This document shows positions 41,664-49,853 of a stretch of DNA of 64,000 nucleotides, in pieces. The notes beneath the pieces were generated by a model, which saw only the letters and a list, made by a program, of their open reading frames with translations, was not told the origin of the DNA and ran no database searches. Each line of letters starts with the position of its first letter. Position 1 is the stretch's first letter. The position numbers and the translations under genes were made by a program. Origin of the DNA: Actinomycetota bacterium (GTDB lineage: Bacteria; Actinomycetota; Thermoleophilia; Gaiellales; F1-60-MAGs149); the NCBI GenBank assembly GCA_009885805.1, contig VFJZ01000030.1, positions 1 through 64,000 of the forward strand. The letters are read 5' to 3'.

Positions 41664-42773
41664 GTGCGCGTCACGATCGTCGGTCTCGGGCTGATGGGTG
41701 GATCGCTCGGCCTGGCGCTCGCCGGCCGGGCGGGCGCCCGCGTGGTCGGCTACGACCCGGATCCGGCCGCGGGGGCCGCTGCCCTCGAGCGCGGCTGCGT
41801 CGCGCTCGTCAGCGCCGACATCGCCGACGCCTGCGCGGAGGCCGACCTCGTCGTCGTCTGCGCTCCGGTGGCTGATCTGCCGGCGGTGGTCGGCAGGGCT
41901 CTCGCCGCGGCGCCGGCGACCGCAACGGTGACGGACGTCGGTTCGACCAAGGCGAACGTCGTGCGCAGCGTCGCCCCGCACGACCGGCACCGTTTCATCG
42001 GCGGCCACCCGGTCTGCGGCTCCGAGGCGCGCGGTGCGGCCTCCGCGCGCGCGGAGCTGTTCGACGGCGCCACCTGGTTCCTGACGCCGGTCCACGACTC
42101 CGACCCGGCGCGTTTCGCGGCACTGCACTCGACCGTGACTGCCGTCGGGGCCCGGCCCGTGGCGATCGATCCCGGCGCGCATGACCGCCTCGTCGCGCTC
42201 ACCAGCCACCTGCCGCACGTGATCGCGAACCTGCTCGCCGGCCAGGCGGGCGCCGGGACGATCGACGGTCACGATCCGCTGGCCGCGGTGGGCGGCTCCT
42301 TTCGTGACATGACCCGGGTCGCCGGAGCCAATCCGCGCGTCTGGATCGACATCTTCCTCGACAACCGTGACGCGCTCCTTGCTGCCGCGCGCGAGCACGC
42401 ACGCCGGCTCGACGACGTCATCGTCGCCCTCGAGCAGCGCGATGCCGGGTATCTCGCCCGTTTCATCGGCGAGGCGGCGGGCGCGCGGCGTCGAGCGCTC
42501 GAGGCCGCCTTCGCGGGCGTCGCCGGCGACCTCCACGTCGTGCGCGTGCACGTGCCGGATCGGCCCGGAGCGATCTCGGGCATCGCCCAGGCGCTCGGCG
42601 CCGCGCGTGTCAACATCGAGGACTTCGTCCTGCACCACGTCTCGCCGGAGCAGGGCGGAACGGCCGAGATCACCGTCGCCGGCGAGGCGGCTGCGGATCG
42701 CGCCGTCACCATTCTGGACGAGCAGGGATACGGCGCGATCGCCACCCGTCTCGAGCCTGGCGCGCCGGCGTGA
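41664..42773 (+). CDS. tyrA: Prephenate dehydrogenase with ACT domain
   Basis: TyrA oxidises prephenate to 4-hydroxyphenylpyruvate for tyrosine synthesis. The 369-residue protein has the NAD motif VTIVGLGLMGGSLGLAL, TDVGSTKANVV, the FIGGHPVCGSEARG signature and LTSHLPHVIANLL. The last 75 residues form an ACT domain (VVRVHVPDRPGAISGIAQAL) that suggests feedback control by an amino acid. It is coupled to aroA by a 4-nt overlap. Confidence 0.94.
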   Translation: MRVTIVGLGLMGGSLGLALAGRAGARVVGYDPDPAAGAAALERGCVALVSADIADACAEADLVVVCAPVADLPAVVGRALAAAPATATVTDVGSTKANVVRSVAPHDRHRFIGGHPVCGSEARGAASARAELFDGATWFLTPVHDSDPARFAALHSTVTAVGARPVAIDPGAHDRLVALTSHLPHVIANLLAGQAGAGTIDGHDPLAAVGGSFRDMTRVAGANPRVWIDIFLDNRDALLAAAREHARRLDDVIVALEQRDAGYLARFIGEAAGARRRALEAAFAGVAGDLHVVRVHVPDRPGAISGIAQALGAARVNIEDFVLHHVSPEQGGTAEITVAGEAAADRAVTILDEQGYGAIATRLEPGAPA

Positions 42774-44077
42774 CCCGGGATCTCGACGTCGCCGCGTCCG
42801 GACCGCTCGCCGGCGAGATCGCCGTCAACGGCGACAAGTCCGTCTCGCATCGCGCGCTGCTCGTCGGCGCAGTCTGCGACGGCCCGGTGCGCGTGTCGGG
42901 GTTCGGCGGCAGCGCCGACACCGGCGCGACGCTCGCGGCGGTGCGTGCGCTCGGTGTCGCGGTGGACGAGGTGTCGCCGACCGAACTCGTCGTGCACGGC
43001 GTCGGGCTGCGCGGCCTCCGCGAGCCCGCCGCCGTCATCGACGTGCTCAACTCCGGCACGCTCCTGCGGCTCCTGCCGGGCATCCTCGCCGGCCAGCCGT
43101 CCGGCCGGTTCACGCTCGACGGCGACGAGTCGATCCGACGGCGCCCGGTCGATCGTATCGCCCTGCCACTGCACCGGATGGGCGCCCGGATCGATACGAC
43201 GGACGGGTGCGCCCCGATGACGATCGACGCCGGGCACGTCCTCACCGGCATCACGTACGAGCTGCCGGTCGCCTCGGCCCAGGTGAAGTCCTGCCTGCTG
43301 CTCGCGGGTCTCTACGCCGCTGGCGAGACGACGATCGTCGAGCCGCTCGCGACGCGCGACCATACCGAACGGCTCCTGCGCGCGGCCGGAGCGCGGATCG
43401 AGCGGCACCCCGGCGCGGTCACCGTCCGTCCGGCGACGGCGCTTCGGCTCGACGAACTCGTCGTGCCGGGGGACTTCTCCTCGGCGGCCTTCTTCATCGT
43501 CGCCGCGACACTGGTGCCGGAGTCGCACATCTTCCTCCGCGGCGTCGGCGTGAACCCCGGGCGCGCAGGCCTCCTCACCGTGCTCGAACGCATGGGCGCG
43601 CGCGTCTCGCTCTTCAACCGCCGGACGACCGCCGCCGGCGAGCCGATCGCCGACATCGAGGTGCGCCACGCCGAGCTCGTCGGCACCGACGTCGAGCCCG
43701 AGCTCGTGCCGACGATGATCGACGAGCTGCCGGTGCTGGCGCTCGCCGCCGCCCGTGCCCGCGGGACGACGCGGATCCGAGGCGCCGAGGACCTCCGCCG
43801 CAAGGAGTCCGACCGCATCGAGACGACGGCCGAGGCGCTCGTCGCGCTCGGCGCGCGCGTCACGACGACCGACGACGGGTGGCAGCTGCGCGGCACGCCG
43901 GCCCGCCTGCGTGGCGGCACCGTCGATCCGCACGGCGATCACCGCATCGCGATGATGGGCGCGATCGCCGGTCTCTACTCGGAGGGCGGCGTCCGCGTGC
44001 TCGACGCGGACTGCATCGACGTCTCTTTCCCCGGTTTCCGCGACCTGCTCGCCGGGATCGAGGCGCCGTGGTCGTGA
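42770..44077 (+). CDS. aroA: 3-phosphoshikimate 1-carboxyvinyltransferase (EPSP synthase)
   Basis: AroA makes EPSP from shikimate 3-phosphate and PEP. The 435-residue protein has NGDKSVSHRALLVGA at the N-terminus, LNSGTLLRLLPGIL, SAQVKSCLLLAGLYA, and the late RGAEDLRRKESDRI and DPHGDHRIAMMGAI, all in their usual places. Position after tyrA makes a small aromatic amino acid cluster. cmk overlaps its end. Confidence 0.96.
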   Translation: MTRDLDVAASGPLAGEIAVNGDKSVSHRALLVGAVCDGPVRVSGFGGSADTGATLAAVRALGVAVDEVSPTELVVHGVGLRGLREPAAVIDVLNSGTLLRLLPGILAGQPSGRFTLDGDESIRRRPVDRIALPLHRMGARIDTTDGCAPMTIDAGHVLTGITYELPVASAQVKSCLLLAGLYAAGETTIVEPLATRDHTERLLRAAGARIERHPGAVTVRPATALRLDELVVPGDFSSAAFFIVAATLVPESHIFLRGVGVNPGRAGLLTVLERMGARVSLFNRRTTAAGEPIADIEVRHAELVGTDVEPELVPTMIDELPVLALAAARARGTTRIRGAEDLRRKESDRIETTAEALVALGARVTTTDDGWQLRGTPARLRGGTVDPHGDHRIAMMGAIAGLYSEGGVRVLDADCIDVSFPGFRDLLAGIEAPWS

Positions 44078-44613
44078 CCATCGACGGTCCGGCCGGCGCC
44101 GGCAAGTCCACCGTCGCCTGCGCACTGGCAGAGCGGGTCGGCTTCCGCTACCTCGACACCGGAGCGATGTATCGCGCGGTCACCCTGGCCGTCCTGAGCG
44201 GGGCCGGTGAGGCGCCCGAGGCGGCTGCCTCCGGCGCCTGGCGCTCCTACCTCGACGATCCCCGGCTGCGCTCGCGAGAGGTCGCCGAGGCGGTCTCCGC
44301 GGTTGCGCGTCAGCCCGGAGTCCGCGAGGCGATGCGGGCCGCGCAGCGTGCGTTCCTCGAACAGGGCGACGCGGTCGCGGAAGGCCGTGACATCGGCGAC
44401 GTCGTCTGGCCCGACGCCGAGCTGAAGATCTGGCTCGACGCCGCGCCGGCGGTGCGGGCGACGCGCCGTGGCGGCGAGGATGCCCTCGAGCGCGATCGCC
44501 GCGACGCCGCCCAGACGCGCGTGCCAGCCGACGCCGTGCTCGTCGACACGACGTCGCTGACGCCCGCTCAGGTTGTCGACGTGCTCGTGGCGCTCGTGGA
44601 GGAGCGTCGATGA
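44068..44613 (+). CDS. cmk: Cytidylate kinase (compact form)
   Basis: Cmk phosphorylates CMP and dCMP. The Walker A loop IDGPAGAGKSTVACAL, YLDTGAMYRAVTLAVL, EGRDIGDVVWPDAELKIWLD and the late DTTSLTPAQVVDVLV define it. At 181 residues it is about 40 shorter than E. coli Cmk, with a reduced NMP-binding region. GTG 44068 gives VVVTIDG, the usual length before the P-loop; GTG 44074, which would overlap the aroA stop as GTGA, is an alternative. Confidence 0.92.
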   Translation: MVVTIDGPAGAGKSTVACALAERVGFRYLDTGAMYRAVTLAVLSGAGEAPEAAASGAWRSYLDDPRLRSREVAEAVSAVARQPGVREAMRAAQRAFLEQGDAVAEGRDIGDVVWPDAELKIWLDAAPAVRATRRGGEDALERDRRDAAQTRVPADAVLVDTTSLTPAQVVDVLVALVEERR

Positions 44614-45317
44614 CCGCGGCCCCGGGCGACGACCTGCGCCACTGGCGACCCGAGGCGACCTGGAAGCTCGCGCGGATCATCCTCCAGAGCTGGTTCGCGC
44701 CGATGATGCGTCTGCGCGTCTACGGCCGCGACCGCGTCCCGGTCACAGGGTCGGCGGTGCTCGCGGCGAACCACATCTCCGCCGACGACCCGATCGTCCT
44801 CGGCATGGCCTGTCCCCGCTCGATCCGGTTCATGGCGAAGGTGGAGCTCTGGCGCGTCCCGATCCTCCGCCGCGTCATGCCGCACACCGGGGCCTTCCCC
44901 GTCGTCCGCGGCGCATCCGATCGCGGTGCGATCCAGAACGCGCGGGCCGTCCTGCGCAGCGGCAACCTGCTCGGCATCTTCGTCGAGGGCACGCGCCAGA
45001 CATCGGCGGAGGTCGGCGCGGCCAAGACCGGCGTCGCCATGTGCGCGGTCCTCGAAGGGGCGATGATCATCCCGGCCTGCCTCTACGGCACCGACGCCCA
45101 TCGGCGCAACCCGTTTCGCCGGGCGGCGGTCGCGTGGGGGACGCCGATCGACGTTTCCGGCGTCGGGCGTGGCGCCCGGGCCTACCGCCTGATCGCAACC
45201 GCGGTGGAGGAGGAGTTGCGCGCGTTGCGCGACTTCCTCATCGCAGCCGAGAAGGCAGGCTTTCCGCGGGACGCCGCGCCGCCGACTTCGCGCACCCGAG
45301 TGGAGGCTCCGACATGA
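44610..45317 (+). CDS. plsC: 1-acyl-sn-glycerol-3-phosphate acyltransferase
   Basis: PlsC acylates lysophosphatidic acid to phosphatidic acid, the substrate of CdsA encoded upstream in the window. The 235-residue protein has NHISADDPIVLG (the NHxxxxD catalytic motif), FPVVRGASDRGAIQNA, FVEGTRQTS and a basic amphipathic N-terminus. The cmk-plsC-der order is seen in many actinobacteria. It overlaps both neighbours by 4 nt. Confidence 0.92.
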   Translation: MTAAPGDDLRHWRPEATWKLARIILQSWFAPMMRLRVYGRDRVPVTGSAVLAANHISADDPIVLGMACPRSIRFMAKVELWRVPILRRVMPHTGAFPVVRGASDRGAIQNARAVLRSGNLLGIFVEGTRQTSAEVGAAKTGVAMCAVLEGAMIIPACLYGTDAHRRNPFRRAAVAWGTPIDVSGVGRGARAYRLIATAVEEELRALRDFLIAAEKAGFPRDAAPPTSRTRVEAPT

Positions 45318-46726
45318 CCGACGACAGGGACGAGCGCGACCGTCGTCGCGAACCGCCACGCGCGCGTCAGCAGCGCGGCCGCGACGTTCCCGAGGGCGAT
45401 GAGGATGGCGTTCGGCCGATCGCGGGCACCGTCGCCGTCGTCGGGTATCCGAACGTCGGCAAGTCGACGCTCGTCAACCGGCTGGTCGGACGGCGCGAGA
45501 CGGTCGTCCACCAGCAGTCCGGGGTCACGCGCGACCGCAAGGAACTCGAGTGCGAGTGGAACGGCAAGACGTTCCGGATCGTCGACACCGGTGGCATCGA
45601 CGTCGGCCTGGAGGGCGACCCGATCGGTCGCCAGGTCTCGGAGCAGGCGCGGTTCGCGCTTGCCGAGGCCGACCTCGTCCTCTTCGTCGTCGACGTCCAG
45701 ACCGGCGTGACCCCCGGCGACCACGAGGTGGCCGAGATCATCCGCCGATCACGGACACCGGTCATCCTCGTCGCCAACAAGGCCGACCATCCGAAGCGCG
45801 AGGCACAGGACTCGGCGCCGCTGTACGAGCTCGGGCTCGGCGATCCGTTCCCGGTCTCGGCGATCCAGGGAACGAACGCCGGCGACCTCCTCGACCACGT
45901 GCTCGAGCGACTCGCGGGCATCGAGGGCGCGGCGCGCACGGAGCGGGCCGCCGACGAAATCGGGGTCGCCATCCTCGGCCGCCCGAATGTCGGCAAGTCG
46001 AGCCTGCTCAACGCCGTCTGCGGGCAGCCACGGGCGATCGTCTCCGACATCCCTGGCACCACGCGTGACACCCTCGACACGCGCGTCACCGTCGGCGAGA
46101 CGACCTTCCGCCTGATCGACACCGCCGGACTGCGGCGCAAGCGCAAGCACCGCCAGGACATCGAGTACTGGTCCGAGGTGCGTGCGCTGCAGGCTGCGCA
46201 GCACGCGGACGTCGCGCTGATCGTGATCGACGCCGGGCAGGGAATCGTCGACCAGGACCTCTCGATCGCGGACGAGGCGCGGAAGGCGGGCTGCGCGACG
46301 ATCGTCGTCGTCTCGAAGTGGGACATCCAGGAGGTCGATCTCGACGACGTGCGCGAGCGGCTGCAGATCAAGCTGCGCCACCGCCCGCCGGTGATCACGA
46401 CGAGCGCCGTCACCGGACGTGGCGTCGAGCGTCTCCTGCGCACGGTCGAGGAGGTGTTCGGCCGCTACACGAGCCGGATCTCGACCAGTGAGATGAATCG
46501 CCTGCTGAAGGAGGCCGCGGAGCGTCGGCAGGCGCCGTTGATCAAGAACCGCCGCCTGAAGCTCATCTACGGCGCTCAGGTGCAGACGCGTCCGCCGCGC
46601 TTCCGGGTGACCGTCAACGATCGTCGGCTGGTGACGGCCGACTACGCGTACTACCTGGAGAACCGGATCCGCGAGGCGACGGGCCTCGAGGGGTGCCCGG
46701 TGATCGTCGACTTCATCGCGCGTTAG
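45314..46726 (+). CDS. der: Ribosome biogenesis GTPase Der
   Basis: Der (EngA) is an essential 50S assembly factor with two GTPase domains in tandem. Residues about 36-200 hold GYPNVGKSTLVNRL and DTGGIDV; residues about 215-390 hold GRPNVGKSSLLNAV and DTAGLRRK. The C-terminal KH-like domain follows (LIYGAQVQTRPPRFRVTVND). The N-terminal 35 residues are a charged extension. The protein is 470 residues long. Its 3' end overlaps the convergent exported-protein gene by 4 nt. Confidence 0.96.
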   Translation: MTDDRDERDRRREPPRARQQRGRDVPEGDEDGVRPIAGTVAVVGYPNVGKSTLVNRLVGRRETVVHQQSGVTRDRKELECEWNGKTFRIVDTGGIDVGLEGDPIGRQVSEQARFALAEADLVLFVVDVQTGVTPGDHEVAEIIRRSRTPVILVANKADHPKREAQDSAPLYELGLGDPFPVSAIQGTNAGDLLDHVLERLAGIEGAARTERAADEIGVAILGRPNVGKSSLLNAVCGQPRAIVSDIPGTTRDTLDTRVTVGETTFRLIDTAGLRRKRKHRQDIEYWSEVRALQAAQHADVALIVIDAGQGIVDQDLSIADEARKAGCATIVVVSKWDIQEVDLDDVRERLQIKLRHRPPVITTSAVTGRGVERLLRTVEEVFGRYTSRISTSEMNRLLKEAAERRQAPLIKNRRLKLIYGAQVQTRPPRFRVTVNDRRLVTADYAYYLENRIREATGLEGCPVIVDFIAR

Positions 46727-47676
46727 CCGATCGCGAACGTGAACATCGACGCGATGTACGGCGAGTCGGCGGCCGGCGAGTACGTGAGCCGCACGCACTG
46801 ATCGCCGTACCGTCTCGGCAGCGTCGTCGTGAAAGCGAGTTTCGACGTCAGCGCGAGCGTCCGCAGCGTGATGTAGCCGCCGCCGGTGCAGGCGCCGGCG
46901 CGCTTCGCGCGGCGCCGGAGGCGGACCGTTCCCGTCGAGCGGGCGACCCGCTCCGCGAGCAACTGTCCGGTGATCTGGTAGCGACCGCGTCGGATCGGAA
47001 ACGGCTGGGCGACCCGCCAGTCGGGAGCGACCCACAGATACGCCTGGGAGCCAGTCGTTCCGCCGATCGTCGGCACGTCGACGTCGATCAGTTCGCTCAC
47101 GAGTGGACGTCCCACACGCGTCGCCCGCCCCGCGGCGTCGGTGGTCCTCTCGACCGCGTCCGGAGGGAGCCCGGCGAACCGCACCCTCACGCCGACCACC
47201 GGCAGCGCGTCGTCGAGAAGCGATGCCGACAGCGTCGTGCGCCGGCGATAGAAGACGCTGAAGCCCGGGATGCCATGGAACGGTGGTGCGAAGACGAGGC
47301 CGGGCGCGTTGATGGTGACGGCGAGCACCGGTGCCGCGACGACGTCGATCGCCACGGTGTGCCGCGTCACGGCACCGTCCGACGCATCGAGGATGACCTG
47401 GTCGGCGCCGGTCGCGGCGCCGGCCGTGAACGTGAACGCACCGGTGGCGTCGGGCGTCGTCGCGGTGCCGCGGCTGCCGTTCGTGACGATCGTGTACGTC
47501 ATCGGTGCGCCCGGCACCGTCGGCGCGCACGTCACCTGCAGGATTCGCGCGGAGCCGGCCCACGCTCGCTGCGGGGTCGTCAGCGAGCAGTCCGGGGCCG
47601 CGCTGGCGGCGGCAGGGAGCACGATCAGGACGGCGGCGGCGGCGACGGTCACCCGTCGGATCCTCGTTGCGATCAC
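46723..47676 (-). CDS. Exported protein of unknown function, Ig-like
   Basis: The 317-residue protein begins with a clear signal peptide (RRVTVAAAAVLIVLPAAASA). The body is rich in Thr, Val and Ala with beta-strand periodicity and four cysteines, and a YTIVTNGSRGTAT segment suggests Ig or fibronectin-type sandwiches. GTG 47676 overlaps the stop of the upstream propeller gene by 4 nt, which fixes the start and shows co-expression. No family is recognised. Confidence 0.75.
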   Translation of the reverse strand: MIATRIRRVTVAAAAVLIVLPAAASAAPDCSLTTPQRAWAGSARILQVTCAPTVPGAPMTYTIVTNGSRGTATTPDATGAFTFTAGAATGADQVILDASDGAVTRHTVAIDVVAAPVLAVTINAPGLVFAPPFHGIPGFSVFYRRRTTLSASLLDDALPVVGVRVRFAGLPPDAVERTTDAAGRATRVGRPLVSELIDVDVPTIGGTTGSQAYLWVAPDWRVAQPFPIRRGRYQITGQLLAERVARSTGTVRLRRRAKRAGACTGGGYITLRTLALTSKLAFTTTLPRRYGDQCVRLTYSPAADSPYIASMFTFAIG

Positions 47677-49814
47677 CGGCGGATCCTGACCGTCACGCGG
47701 GCGCCGTTCCGCAGACTCGAACCGGCGCCGGGGGTGGTGCCGAGCGCGAGGCCAGGCAGGACACCGATGCCGCCGGCGCGGACGGTGCGTGACCGGCAGC
47801 CGCGCCGAGCGAGCGCGGTACGGGCGTCGAAGGCCGGCAATCCCAGCACGTACGGCACGACACACCGCCCGGGAATGGTCAGTCGCGCGTCGACGATCGT
47901 CGACGCACTGCCGCTCGCGGCAGTCGCGCGGCAGGTGAGGCGCCGGCCGAGGTCGGCGGCGCGCACCCGACGGCTGCGGCTGCGGGCGCCGGCGATCGTC
48001 CGCGCGCCGCGCAGCCAGCGGTACCTGACCGAACTCGCTCCGACGAAGCGCGGACAGCGGACGGTGGTGCCGACGATCGGCGATCCGGTCAGCGACGACG
48101 ACAGTGCCCGCGGTGCGATCCGGACGAGCGGTGAGTCGGCCGTCGTCGTCGCGATGGCGTTCGTGGCGCTGACCCGGCAGAACAGGTCGGCGCCGGCGTC
48201 GGCGGCGACGACGCGGCGGACCGGTTCGGTCGCGTCGGCGATCGGCACGCCGTTGCGGAGCCAGGCCGTGGCGCTCGCCGTGACTCCTTCGCCGTCGACG
48301 GGCGCGGGCCCGCAGGTCAGCGTCCGGCCGACGCGAGCCGTGCCCGTCAGCGTCGGTGCGTGCTCGTACGCCGGCGCGGCGAACGACGCCTCGTAGACGT
48401 CGACGGCGGCGTCGCCGTCGCCGCTGCCAGCGACGGCGGTCGTCGTCGTGACGAGCAGCCGCGAACCATCGGGCGTCAGCGTGATCGGCAGCGCGCTCGA
48501 GCCGGCGGCGAGTCCGCCCGCGGCGGGCCGGAAGCTCTCGGCGCCGATCTCGTAGGCGTCGGGTTGGCCGTTCACGTCACCCGACGCGGGCACGTCGACG
48601 TCCAGGTCGAGTAGCAGCCGGGTCGCGGCGACGTTCCTCGACGTCGCGAAGATCGCGGTGAAGGAGCCGACGCCACCCGTCAGCAGCGTCGGCGGGCCCG
48701 TCACGCCGAACCGGTAGAGATCGGACAGTCCGTCGAGGTCGTCCGGCACCAGGGCCTCGGTCGTGGCGACGACGACGACGCCCTCGCTCGTCGCGCCGCG
48801 GAACGCCGGCGCCGCGGCCGTGCCGGGCGTCGCCAGCCTGAACGTCCCGTCGATCCTGCGCTCGTACACGTCAGGCTGCGCGTCGCCGTCGTTCGCCGGG
48901 TCGAGCGCGGCGGTCGTCTCGATGAACAGGCGCCTGGCGTCGTCCGTCGCGCCGAGGATGGTCGCCGCGGCGATCAGCGTCACCGCGCCGCCGGAGGACA
49001 CGTACGTCGATCCGCCGACCGTGAACCACGTCGTCACGAGGTCCGGCGTCGAGACGTGCGCCTCGACCGGACCCGTCTCGTCCGTGACGAGCGTGTACGC
49101 CCCGCCGGCGATCGGCACCGAGTAGCGGTCCGCCGCTGGATCGTCGTCACCCGGGGCGAGGACGTCGTTGGTCGTGAACTGCACCCGACTGCCGTCGGGA
49201 GCGACCTCGGCCGCGATTGTCGGTGCCGCCGTGTCGGCCGTGAGCAGGGCGACGACGCCGTCGGCGCGGCGGACGAACAGGTCGACCATGCCGTCCATGC
49301 CGTCCGGGTCACCCGTGCCGGGGACGGCCTCGGACGTGGCGAAGACGACGATCGAGCCGTCGTCGGCGCCGCCGACCAGGGCGGCGTCGAGCGCTCCGTT
49401 GCCCGCGCTGATCAACCGCAGGCCGGCCGGCCCGCGCTCGTACACGTCGGCCGCACTGTCCGTGTCGGCGACCGGGAGGAGTTGCTGGCGCGTCACGAAC
49501 CAGGCCCGGGCGCCGCTGGCGCTGATGCGCAGATCGGACGGGGCATCGGATCCGGTCAGGCCGTCGCTGATCAACGCGACGACACCGTCCTGGTCGCGGG
49601 CGTAGTAGTCGAGCCGCGCGTTCTGGTCGTCGCCGACGAGCGACTCCGTGGTCGCGAAGAAGGCGCGTTCCGCGCCCGCCGAGATTGCCACGATCGAGGC
49701 ATCGACGGGCCCCAACCCGGCCGAGACCAACCGCAGCGTCCGCGGTGGCGCCGCGTTCGCCGGCGCTGCGCCCAGGCAGCCGAGGACGACGAGCAGGAGG
49801 AGGATCCGCGCCAC
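47673..49814 (-). CDS. Exported beta-propeller-like protein with C-terminal PASTA domain
   Basis: This is a 713-residue protein with signal peptide MARILLLLVVLGCLGAAPANA. Residues about 25-460 consist of repeated units with D-x-Y-E/A-R and FATTE/FVTRQ segments (SAADVYERGPAGLRLIS, DAQPDVYERRIDGTFRLA), like TolB/PD40 blades. Two repeats of about 90 residues follow (TCGPAPVDGEG, TVRCPRFVGAS), and the last 60 residues are PASTA-like (VPYVLGLPAFDARTALARRG). PASTA domains bind peptidoglycan or muropeptides. GTG 49814 is 6 nt after TAGGGT. Confidence 0.78.
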   Translation of the reverse strand: MARILLLLVVLGCLGAAPANAAPPRTLRLVSAGLGPVDASIVAISAGAERAFFATTESLVGDDQNARLDYYARDQDGVVALISDGLTGSDAPSDLRISASGARAWFVTRQQLLPVADTDSAADVYERGPAGLRLISAGNGALDAALVGGADDGSIVVFATSEAVPGTGDPDGMDGMVDLFVRRADGVVALLTADTAAPTIAAEVAPDGSRVQFTTNDVLAPGDDDPAADRYSVPIAGGAYTLVTDETGPVEAHVSTPDLVTTWFTVGGSTYVSSGGAVTLIAAATILGATDDARRLFIETTAALDPANDGDAQPDVYERRIDGTFRLATPGTAAAPAFRGATSEGVVVVATTEALVPDDLDGLSDLYRFGVTGPPTLLTGGVGSFTAIFATSRNVAATRLLLDLDVDVPASGDVNGQPDAYEIGAESFRPAAGGLAAGSSALPITLTPDGSRLLVTTTTAVAGSGDGDAAVDVYEASFAAPAYEHAPTLTGTARVGRTLTCGPAPVDGEGVTASATAWLRNGVPIADATEPVRRVVAADAGADLFCRVSATNAIATTTADSPLVRIAPRALSSSLTGSPIVGTTVRCPRFVGASSVRYRWLRGARTIAGARSRSRRVRAADLGRRLTCRATAASGSASTIVDARLTIPGRCVVPYVLGLPAFDARTALARRGCRSRTVRAGGIGVLPGLALGTTPGAGSSLRNGARVTVRIRR

Positions 49815-49820
49815 GCTCTC

Positions 49821-49826
49821 ACCCTA
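49821..49826 (-). promoter_or_regulatory. -10 element TAGGGT for the propeller-PASTA gene (leaderless)
   Basis: On the minus strand TAGGGT ends 6 nt before GTG 49814. It lies 16 bp from the divergent element of the oxidoreductase. Confidence 0.45.
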
Positions 49827-49841
49827 CTGCGGCCCGTCTGC

Positions 49842-49847
49842 TACAAG
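49842..49847 (+). promoter_or_regulatory. Possible -10 element TACAAG for the molybdopterin oxidoreductase
   Basis: TACAAG, one mismatch from TANNNT, ends 6 nt before ATG 49854. Confidence 0.35.
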
Positions 49848-49853
49848 GTGCGA

